Both the position numbers and the translations under genes were made by a program. From an uncultured Duncaniella sp. (lineage in GTDB: Bacteria > Bacteroidota > Bacteroidia > Bacteroidales > Muribaculaceae): a stretch of 29,914 nt of DNA. Positions 8,639 through 14,479 of this stretch are shown one piece after another. Each line of letters begins with the position of its first letter. Within the stretch, counting starts at the first letter, position 1. The DNA lies in NCBI GenBank assembly GCA_910586305.1, contig CAJUGS010000036.1, forward strand, positions 1-29,914, read 5' to 3'. The notes beneath the pieces are model-generated. The model had not been told where the DNA came from. It searched no databases and saw nothing but the letters and a program-made list of their open reading frames with translations.

Positions 8639-8646
8639 CAAATTTA
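8639..8646 (-). promoter_or_regulatory. Bacteroidetes-type -7 element upstream of the 128-aa gene
   Basis: Read on the minus strand, TAAATTTG (8646 to 8639) matches TAnnTTTG in the 98-nt gap between the portal stop and the ATG at 8593. No good TTTG -33 element is seen at the expected spacing. The leader would be about 40 nt. Confidence 0.5.
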
Positions 8647-8691
8647 CTACACAACCGGGGCATAAACGCGCATCACCAATACAAAAATATG

Positions 8692-9969
8692 TTAACAAGA
8701 CTTCAGTGCCTTAACATCTCTCTCCCCACGGAAGGTATCGAACGTAGAGAAGATATCCTGAAGAGCCACCGCTGAATTTGCCACCTGGGCATCGTAGAGC
8801 GAAGCCGACACATGGCCCGACGGAGCCTGTCCCTGCAATGCGCCCGACACTCCGGAAATCTGCTGGAAAAGCCTGAACTCGATATCAAGGAGCGCCGAAG
8901 CCCCCTCGCTGCGACCCGAAGAGACAATCTCCTGTGGCAGCATACGCGCCCTTGGATTGATGGGAATCACGGCCGAAGGTTTGTGCCAGAGAGAAGCCGC
9001 CTCACTGATCGACACTCCCTGTGGGCAGGCATCGATAGGGAAAAGAAGAACCCCCTTTGCACTGTTGTTGAGAATGGAGTCGATGGTGGTTATAAGCCTA
9101 TTTATATGGAGCTGTTGGTCTATCACATCCTCTATAAACGGATGGACTTCGCCGTCGGTGAGAGGATAGAATCTGACAGCAAAAGGATGGGAGCGGTGGG
9201 CAAACGGAGAGCGTGACTCGTCAATCACCGTTCCGTCGGGCGCAAAGAAACGGCAATACCAGCAAGACCCTACATGGCGCACATACTCGAAAGTCCACAC
9301 CTCGACCACACGATGAAGCGCGGGGTCGGAAGCACGGTCCCACGACACAGCCTCGGGGTCGAAGTCTACAGCAGCCAATGAGGCCTCGGGACGCATGGCC
9401 GAAGATCGCGATAGAATCTCCTCAATCTCACGGGCTCGACGATGTGAGTTGTGGGCAAAACGCATCCTCACCTCCTGGGCCGACATATCGTGGAGCATAC
9501 CCACAAGACGTATGTCGCTGCCACGGGGATCGAGAAACCGGTTGCAGAAGAAGCGCGACGGAGAAACATTGTCAATCCACACACGGTGGCCGTCAAAACG
9601 ATTCTCCCACGCCACCCGCTGTATGGCACAGCCCGATATGAGAAACTCCTCCAGGAGGCGGGCATCGAGTTCGTCGAGAGAATTGAGGCGGTGTATCTCG
9701 GCAGCTTTCCCGGAAAGAGCCGAGGCCGACGCAATATTGTGGCGGAAACGTCCCACCACGCTCTTGACAAGCGAGCGCAGAAGATTGTTGGTGAGAGGGC
9801 GACGACCGGCACGACGTGCCGCCTCTCCCTCTGTAATCAGCTTGCCTTCATTGTCGACAGTAAGGTCGTCCCACTGCCGTCCGTAGGTGAAACGCTTGAG
9901 TCTCGAACGCAGAGAGCGGAGACCACCCATGCGTATCCAGGAATTACGGGCATATTCAAATGTTGTCAT
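8692..9969 (-). CDS. Phage portal protein homologue (P22-like core), outside any recognisable prophage
   Basis: 425-aa protein with the layout of dodecameric portal proteins of P22-like tailed phages. It has an early YGRQW motif (residues 29-33), then a segment with the pattern LTNNLLRSLVKSVVGRFR (about 60-77). A 'DNVSPSRFF...DPRGSDIR' segment corresponds to the family's Dp..r.. region, and a late segment (HPFIEDVIDQQLHINRL) resembles the conserved wing/stem Q..iN motif. Near the C-terminus comes SGVSGALQG then HVSASLYDAQ, like the family's tGv...G...sg segment. P22 portal is about 725 aa, so this is a compact form lacking the long C-terminal barrel. ATG 9969 is preferred over an in-frame ATG at 10029, which would overlap the preceding gene. 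Portals form the DNA gate in a capsid, but no terminase, capsid or scaffold gene is present here. Base composition looks like the neighbours, suggesting long residence. Confidence 0.72.
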   Translation of the reverse strand: MTTFEYARNSWIRMGGLRSLRSRLKRFTYGRQWDDLTVDNEGKLITEGEAARRAGRRPLTNNLLRSLVKSVVGRFRHNIASASALSGKAAEIHRLNSLDELDARLLEEFLISGCAIQRVAWENRFDGHRVWIDNVSPSRFFCNRFLDPRGSDIRLVGMLHDMSAQEVRMRFAHNSHRRAREIEEILSRSSAMRPEASLAAVDFDPEAVSWDRASDPALHRVVEVWTFEYVRHVGSCWYCRFFAPDGTVIDESRSPFAHRSHPFAVRFYPLTDGEVHPFIEDVIDQQLHINRLITTIDSILNNSAKGVLLFPIDACPQGVSISEAASLWHKPSAVIPINPRARMLPQEIVSSGRSEGASALLDIEFRLFQQISGVSGALQGQAPSGHVSASLYDAQVANSAVALQDIFSTFDTFRGERDVKALKSC

Positions 9970-9982
9970 ACGTAAGTCTTGT

Positions 9983-10510
9983 TTATATAAGTGAAAGAGC
10001 CGACGAATCAAAGGAATAGGTGTCGGCACACCGCTCTACCACACGGAGAGTCTCAAGCTTGTCTGTACCGGAGTGGTAGGGATAAAGGTCAAGAGTGTGT
10101 CCCAACGGGTCGAACACCGCTACGGGAGCATCTGCCGAGGCGCGTGTGAATGGATGAAGTTGTCGCATGGCCGCCGGAGAGAAAGGGTCGCTCACCACTG
10201 TGGCTGTACACCGCCATCCGGAAAGACGCACAGCGGCTATACGAACCGCTGTCTCGCCAAGGTGCAGACGCATTCTCACACTTCCCTGGCCGGGAACGGC
10301 TATTATTCCGGCCTTTTCAACGGGTGCCAGAAGACCGAGGGGGGCCGTGAGAAGCAGATTGCGATACCACTCGTCCATCTCGGCCTCGAGAATCGAGTCG
10401 AGGTCGATACCGTCCGAGCGACCTACCGAAGCGTCGTGGTGGGGAATGTCGTAGCCGCGATGGAGTCGCCAGCGGGCAAGCATCTCCGAGCGTGTGAGGG
10501 TAAGTTTCAT
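9983..10510 (-). CDS. Protein of unknown function, first gene of the portal-containing block
   Basis: 175-aa protein with no signal peptide. The first 60 residues are helical (LTRSEMLARWRLHRGYDIP then an acidic DGIDLDSILEAEMDEWY stretch). The remainder alternates short strands (SVRMRLHLGETAVRIAAVRLSGW and CTATVVSDPFSPAAM), suggesting a small beta-rich C-terminal domain. It starts 28 nt after a minus-strand TAATTTTG element and ends 13 nt before the portal ATG, so the two are almost certainly co-transcribed. ATG 10510 is chosen because the longer in-frame extension to 10825 runs antisense into bioB. I do not recognise the family; a portal-associated structural role is only suggested by position. 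Confidence 0.75.
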   Translation of the reverse strand: MKLTLTRSEMLARWRLHRGYDIPHHDASVGRSDGIDLDSILEAEMDEWYRNLLLTAPLGLLAPVEKAGIIAVPGQGSVRMRLHLGETAVRIAAVRLSGWRCTATVVSDPFSPAAMRQLHPFTRASADAPVAVFDPLGHTLDLYPYHSGTDKLETLRVVERCADTYSFDSSALSLI

Positions 10511-10537
10511 AGGGATAAGGAATAATCTGTGACACTG

Positions 10538-10545
10538 CAAAATTA
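10538..10545 (-). promoter_or_regulatory. Bacteroidetes-type -7 element driving the portal-containing block
   Basis: On the minus strand TAATTTTG runs from 10545 to 10538, matching TAnnTTTG and followed by CA as in other promoters of this window. The ATG lies 28 nt downstream. The -33 region is only T-rich. It is divergent from the bioB promoter. Confidence 0.6.
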
Positions 10546-10583
10546 CGGTCAGAGAAAAGGGGAAAAGGTGCGATAATGCCGAC

Positions 10584-10618
10584 TTTGTTGGCGGAAACAG
10601 CCGAAAATTGTAATTTTG
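10584..10618 (+). promoter_or_regulatory. Bacteroidetes-type promoter immediately before bioB
   Basis: TAATTTTG at 10611-10618 matches the -7 consensus. TTTG at 10584-10587 (23 nt upstream) or the TTG at 10588-10590 (20 nt) could act as -33. The bioB ATG starts only 4 nt after the element, implying a leaderless message or an actual start further downstream. Confidence 0.6.
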
Positions 10619-10622
10619 CGTC

Positions 10623-11585
10623 ATGAATATCGCATACATAAAAGAGAAGGTGATGCGCGGCGAGGAGATAACTCCGTCCGAAGCGCTCAGCCTGGCATCC
10701 GACGAGTGTGACCTCTCCTCGTTGCTCGACGCCGCCGCCGAGGTGACAAACCACTTCGGAAGCCGTAAGTTCGACTCATGCTCGATTATTAACGCACGTT
10801 CGGGCCTATGCCCCGAGAACTGCAAATGGTGTGCCCAGTCAGCCCACTACGCCACCGGAGCCGCCACGTATCCCCTCGTGAGCCACAAGGTGTGCATGAC
10901 AATGGGCCGTATGAACCGCGAAGCCGGGATAGGACGCTTCTCACTCGTGACAAGCGGACGGGCTGTGACCGGAAAGACCCTCGACACCATATGCAGCTAC
11001 TACCGCGAGCTCAAAGAACAGGGGGGAATGGGACTCTGCGCCTCTATGGGCCTGCTCACCCTCGAGGCTCTCCGAAAGCTCCGCGAGGCGGGAGTGGAGA
11101 GATACCACTGTAATCTCGAGACTGCTCCTTCGCACTTCGGCAGCCTCTGCTCCACCCACACCATCGACGACAAAATCGCCACAATCCGCGCCGCACGCGA
11201 GGCAGGAATGGAAATATGCTCCGGTGGCATCATCGGAATGGGCGAAAGCATGGAACAGAGAGTGGAATTCGCGCTGAAACTGCGAGAAATACACCCGGCC
11301 AGCATACCCATCAACGTACTTCAGCCAATCCCAGGCACCCCGCTCGAAAAAATGAAGCCACTCACCGACGACGAGATATTGCGGACGGTGGCTATATTCC
11401 GCATGGTCCACCCGAAGGCCGTACTCAGATTTGCCGGAGGCAGGGCCAGAATATCACCACAGGCCCAGCGTGAGGCACTCCGCGTCGGTATCAACGGTGC
11501 GATAATGGGCGATCTGCTCACCACTGTGGGCGCCACAATCGAGGAAGACAAACGCATGATAAAGGAGGCCGGATATGAGTTCTGA
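10623..11585 (+). CDS. bioB: Biotin synthase
   Basis: 320-aa radical SAM enzyme that inserts sulfur into dethiobiotin in the last step of biotin synthesis, in the cytoplasm. The radical-SAM cluster motif CPENCKWC is at residues 63-70 (Cys63, Cys67, Cys70). Family signatures follow in order: SCSIINARSG just before it, YHCNLETAPSHF (around 150-165), CSGGIIGMGES (around 200), NVLQPIPGTPLE and RFAGGR (around 275). The length is normal for BioB (about 315-350). No other biotin genes are present, so the rest of the pathway or dethiobiotin uptake must be elsewhere. The gene overlaps the following ThiF-like gene by 11 nt, suggesting translational coupling. An in-frame ATG at 10653 is an alternative start, but residues 1-10 look family-like. 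Confidence 0.97.
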   Translation: MNIAYIKEKVMRGEEITPSEALSLASDECDLSSLLDAAAEVTNHFGSRKFDSCSIINARSGLCPENCKWCAQSAHYATGAATYPLVSHKVCMTMGRMNREAGIGRFSLVTSGRAVTGKTLDTICSYYRELKEQGGMGLCASMGLLTLEALRKLREAGVERYHCNLETAPSHFGSLCSTHTIDDKIATIRAAREAGMEICSGGIIGMGESMEQRVEFALKLREIHPASIPINVLQPIPGTPLEKMKPLTDDEILRTVAIFRMVHPKAVLRFAGGRARISPQAQREALRVGINGAIMGDLLTTVGATIEEDKRMIKEAGYEF

Positions 11586-12282
11586 CAACGACATCCGCTA
11601 TCGCGGGCATATGAACCTCTGCGAGATAGACCGGCCCGGCCAGGAGAAAATCGGACGTGCGCGGGTGCTGATAATTGGAGCCGGCGGACTTGGGTCTCCT
11701 GTGGCCCTCTACCTGGCCGCCGCCGGTGTGGGCCGAATAACCATTCTTGACCCCGACACAGTGAGCCTGAGCAATCTGCAGCGACAGATTATCCACTCGA
11801 CGGCCGACATAGGCCGTAACAAGTGTGACTCGGCCCGCGAGAAAATGCTCGCCGTCAACCCGGGTGTCACCGTAGATGCGCTTGCCATACCGCTCACCAC
11901 TGAAAATGCCTCGGAGCTTGCACGGGAACATGACCTGCTGCTCGACTGCACCGACAATCTCGCCACACGCCTGCTCATCTCCGACACCTGCGTGGCCGAG
12001 GGGAAGCCCTATGTGTTCGGAGCCGTCAAGAGATTCAGCGGACAACTGTTCACACACATCCCCGGGTCGGCCTCCTATCGCGACATATTCGACGATACAA
12101 CAGCCGACAACGACGAGCCGTGCTCAATGACAGGGGTTCTCAACACGGTGGTGGGCGTAGTGGGTACTCTGCAGGCCACCGAGGCGGTAAAACTCATCAC
12201 CGGGGCCGGCGACCTGCTTGCCGACAGACTACTGACCTTCGATGCAATCACAATGACTTTCAGAGAGTTCCGTTTGTCTTAG
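11575..12282 (+). CDS. ThiF/MoeB/HesA-family adenylyltransferase without the zinc-binding cysteine pairs
   Basis: 235-aa E1-like enzyme. The Rossmann ATP-binding motif GAGGLGSP is at about residues 36-43, followed by the ILDPDTVSLSNLQRQ segment with the Asp, Asn and Arg residues expected for ATP contact (about 59-73), LLDCTDN (about 122-128), and a C-terminal VVGVVGTLQATEAVK helix. The Cys in EPCSMTGV aligns by eye with the acyl-disulfide Cys of ThiF. The two CxxC pairs that bind structural zinc in E. coli ThiF and MoeB are absent: the only cysteines are single. Such enzymes adenylate a ubiquitin-like sulfur carrier (ThiS or MoaD) C-terminus, but no such carrier is encoded nearby. Overlap with bioB by 11 nt argues for co-expression; a link to sulfur supply is inference. 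Confidence 0.85.
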   Translation: MSSDNDIRYRGHMNLCEIDRPGQEKIGRARVLIIGAGGLGSPVALYLAAAGVGRITILDPDTVSLSNLQRQIIHSTADIGRNKCDSAREKMLAVNPGVTVDALAIPLTTENASELAREHDLLLDCTDNLATRLLISDTCVAEGKPYVFGAVKRFSGQLFTHIPGSASYRDIFDDTTADNDEPCSMTGVLNTVVGVVGTLQATEAVKLITGAGDLLADRLLTFDAITMTFREFRLS

Positions 12283-12351
12283 TTCAATGACAGGGAGGCT
12301 TCGTTAATCAATTTTAACAGTTTCCCTGCCACTCACCCCATTGGTTTTGAG

Positions 12352-12359
12352 TAACTTTG
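12352..12359 (+). promoter_or_regulatory. Bacteroidetes-type -7 element before the MetE-like gene
   Basis: TAACTTTG at 12352-12359 matches TAnnTTTG and is followed by CAA. With a start near 12366, an in-frame codon at 12357 cannot be the start codon, which supports the ATG at 12396 (leader about 30 nt). No clear -33 TTTG lies at proper spacing. Confidence 0.55.
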
Positions 12360-12395
12360 CAACGCAGAAGTGAGAAGTCAAACCAACAACTCATC

Positions 12396-13520
12396 ATGAA
12401 TTCCAAGAATCCACAGTCACCCCGCGTAGGTATCGTGGGAAGCTTTCTCCCTCCCGAGGAGCTTGAGAAAGCCATCGAACTCAAAAAGCGCGGTGAAATC
12501 ACTCCCGAGGAGTTTGCCCATACAGAAGACGAAGTGATAGACCGCCTCATCGACCGCGAGATAGCCGAAGGCCTCACCATTCTCACCGACGGCGAGATGC
12601 GTCGCAAGGCCTGGGACCGCGACTTCTGGGAAGGACTCGAAGGGATAGAGCGCGAACGCATAGACACCGGCCGTGTCTATCAAGACGAACCCACCCGTCA
12701 CGACATTATACACTTCACAGGACGCGTGGCCTACAATCCTGCACATCCTTTCTTCGACAAGTTCAGCCACCTGCTTGAGATAGCCAACGGCCGCGCCGAG
12801 GTGAGACAGACAATGCCCTCGCCGGGAGAACTGTATGTACGTACACTCATCATCTCCAACGGTGACCTGTCGAAAATCTACCCGTCGCCCGACACCATCT
12901 TCGAGGACATCGCCGGAGCATACCGCCAGACACTCGAAGAGCTATATCGCCGCGGCTGTCGCCACGTGCAGTTTGACAGCTCTGTGTGGGGACGTCTCAG
13001 CGACCCCGACTTCGAGCGCACCCTGCTGCTCGGCGGACTTGATCCCGAAGCTATAACCAACGACCTCATCAAGGTGCTCAACCTCACACTCGACGGCCAT
13101 CCGGCCGACCTCGAGGTAACCCTCAGCATCGCCGCCGACGAGACACGCATACCCCGCTGGGGCGACGAGCGCGAGCAGAACCGCCTGCGCGAGATGCTCA
13201 CACGCGTCAATGCCGACTCATTCCTCCTCCCGTTTGACATCAACAGCCCGGCCCAGTTAGAAATCCTCAGCCTCCTCCCTGCCGGCAAGAGAGCCATACT
13301 CGGCCTCGTGAACGGATCACTGCCCGGACTTGAGAGCGTGGAGGACATTGTCGACTGTGCCCGCGTAGCCATGCGCCATGTCCCGCTAAACCGTCTGTCG
13401 CTCAGCCCCACCTGCGGATTCAAAGTGCGCGACCGCGAAAGACAGGGACTCAACTATGAGTCACAGTGGACCAAGATAAACCTTCTCAAACAGGCCGCGC
13501 TCATTCTTGCGGCAGAATAA
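12396..13520 (+). CDS. MetE C-terminal-domain (YxjG-like) protein with altered zinc site
   Basis: 374-aa cytoplasmic protein of the cobalamin-independent methionine synthase C-terminal fold (PF01717, single-domain YxjG/YxjH type). It begins RVGIVGSFLPPEEL (family GSf.rp..L), then ILTDGEMRRKAWDRDFWEGLEG (family TDGE.rR..W..dF) near residue 62. A central RGCRHVQFDSSVWG follows, and late in the protein SPTCGFKVRDRE. In MetE zinc is held by His, Cys, Glu and a second Cys; here only the last (TCGF) is obvious. The HxC position reads TLSIAAD, the Glu-containing strand reads FLLPFD, and the usual QiDEp reads QFDSS. It may therefore not be a standard homocysteine methyltransferase. It has its own promoter and is followed by the terminator at 13595-13622. 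Confidence 0.85.
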   Translation: MNSKNPQSPRVGIVGSFLPPEELEKAIELKKRGEITPEEFAHTEDEVIDRLIDREIAEGLTILTDGEMRRKAWDRDFWEGLEGIERERIDTGRVYQDEPTRHDIIHFTGRVAYNPAHPFFDKFSHLLEIANGRAEVRQTMPSPGELYVRTLIISNGDLSKIYPSPDTIFEDIAGAYRQTLEELYRRGCRHVQFDSSVWGRLSDPDFERTLLLGGLDPEAITNDLIKVLNLTLDGHPADLEVTLSIAADETRIPRWGDEREQNRLREMLTRVNADSFLLPFDINSPAQLEILSLLPAGKRAILGLVNGSLPGLESVEDIVDCARVAMRHVPLNRLSLSPTCGFKVRDRERQGLNYESQWTKINLLKQAALILAAE

Positions 13521-13594
13521 AAATAGTCGATATCAGTTATAATATTTTCACCAAAATACCCGCACATAGTCTTAATTGAATAAAAATCGACAAG

Positions 13595-13622
13595 AAAAAA
13601 GCACCATTTTTGGTGCTTTTTT
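13595..13622 (+). terminator. Intrinsic terminator after the MetE-like gene, abutting the capsule promoter
   Basis: A 12-bp perfect stem (13595-13606 with 13611-13622) has a TTTT loop (13607-13610) and a run of seven T residues (13617-13623). It lies 74 nt after the stop at 13520. Its last T residues are 2-3 nt from the next -7 promoter element. Confidence 0.92.
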
Positions 13623-13624
13623 TA

Positions 13625-13632
13625 TAATTTTG
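13625..13632 (+). promoter_or_regulatory. Bacteroidetes-type -7 element of the exopolysaccharide operon
   Basis: TAATTTTG at 13625-13632 matches TAnnTTTG exactly and is followed by CAA. The expected -33 position falls inside the stem of the preceding terminator and shows no TTTG at normal spacing. Transcription would start near 13638. I see no flanking inverted repeats of the sort that make capsule promoters invertible in B. fragilis. Confidence 0.6.
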
Positions 13633-13900
13633 CAATTACGAAAAGAAGCAAGAATAACACGTGCCGAGATTTCGAGGTCACTGCATCCCCGCTCACCGGA
13701 TTCGGGAGCGAGCAGCGATTCGAAGTTTCAAAATAGAGTTGACAAACGCGCGACATCATTTTTTGGAATAGACGGACTGACCTGAAGTGGCCCGTGCCCC
13801 CATGCATATGCGACGGCACGGGGAATGAAAGGTTTGTCCCGATTCCCGCCACTACGCTATCTACCACCATTACCTGATTAACCTCCTCGACTTATCTGCC
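13633..13900 (+). promoter_or_regulatory. Long untranslated leader of the exopolysaccharide operon with hairpins and tiny ORFs
   Basis: This 268-nt stretch carries no convincing protein gene. It holds a hairpin at 13690-13710 (CGCTC/GAGCG outside, CCG/CGG inside, one bulged A, GATT loop) and an 8-bp stem CCCGTGCC/GGCACGGG (13791-13798 with 13815-13822). A competing stem GGGAAT/ATTCCC (13821-13826 with 13842-13847) shares two bases with the 8-bp stem. Two short ORFs, of 8 codons (13802-13828) and 18 codons (13825-13881), overlap by ATGA. In B. fragilis, UpxY proteins act on the 5' leader of their own operon to prevent early termination. A long structured leader directly before this upxY-like gene fits that model, but the regulatory role is inferred. 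Confidence 0.55.
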
Positions 13901-14479
13901 ATGACCGAAACATCACCTGGGACACCTCGCTGGTATGCCATGAAAGTGTTCTTCAACCGGGTGTTTGACATTCGCGATCTTCTGACGAACCGTGGCGTCA
14001 CCACCTACCTGCCCCTCACCGAGAGACTCGTGAAACGCGGAGGGACGGTCAGTCGTGTAGAGACACCGCTCATCAGTTCGCTGCTCTTCTTCCACACCAC
14101 CCCATCCGTTGCGGTGTCGCTCGCTCCCGAAATCGAGGGGCGTGCCATGATCTACACCCGTCGCAACGGACTGCAACACATCCCTGTGGCTATCCCCGAC
14201 AAGGAGATGGACATCTTCATGCTCGTCACCTCGGGCGGCAAGGAGGGGGTGGAGTATCTCGGAGATGACTCCCCGCGCTACCACCTGGGCGACAGGGTGA
14301 GAGTGACCGACGGCCCATTCACCGGCTCGGAAGGCCACATTGCCCGCATCAAGAACAACAACCGCCTTGTGGTAACTGTCAAAGGCCTATGTGCTGTCGC
14401 GACAAGCTACATCCCACGTGCTTTTCTGGAAAAAATCGAAACTACAACACCGACAAACACAATTCCTCCCGATAGATGA
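13901..14479 (+). CDS. UpxY-type transcription antiterminator (NusG paralogue)
   Basis: 192-aa protein with a NusG N-terminal domain (RWYAMKVFFNRVFDIRDLL from residue 10, through about 105) and a C-terminal KOW domain (about 128-165, GDRVRVTDGPFTG then EGHIARI). The middle segment HIPVAIPDKEMDIFMLV is characteristic of the UpxY/LoaP-like branch rather than housekeeping NusG. Such proteins ride with RNA polymerase and allow transcription through long polysaccharide operons. As first gene of a locus of about 15 kb, behind a long leader, this fits that role. It overlaps the Wza-like gene by 4 nt (ATGA). The companion inhibitor UpxZ, usually the next gene in Bacteroides capsule loci, is not present. 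Confidence 0.88.
   Translation: MTETSPGTPRWYAMKVFFNRVFDIRDLLTNRGVTTYLPLTERLVKRGGTVSRVETPLISSLLFFHTTPSVAVSLAPEIEGRAMIYTRRNGLQHIPVAIPDKEMDIFMLVTSGGKEGVEYLGDDSPRYHLGDRVRVTDGPFTGSEGHIARIKNNNRLVVTVKGLCAVATSYIPRAFLEKIETTTPTNTIPPDR

Noticed and set aside
7656..10510. Complete or recently inserted prophage
   Set aside because: No integrase, terminase, capsid, tail or lysis gene, no att-like repeats at the ends, and composition matches the flanks.
10511..10825. N-terminal extension of the 175-aa minus-strand gene
   Set aside because: It would read antisense through the bioB start and across both promoters; the ATG at 10510 sits properly behind a -7 element.
12290..12327. Hairpin CAGGGA/TCCCTG after the ThiF-like gene
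   Set aside because: Only 6 bp with a 26-nt loop and no T tract; not a credible terminator.
13576..13785. 69-codon ORF before the capsule locus
   Set aside because: It runs through the terminator stem and the promoter element, its start precedes the predicted transcript start, and the product has no family-like pattern.
13521..13900. Invertible capsule promoter flanked by inverted repeats, as in B. fragilis
   Set aside because: Apart from the terminator stem and small leader hairpins, I found no inverted-repeat pair bracketing the promoter, and no invertase gene nearby.
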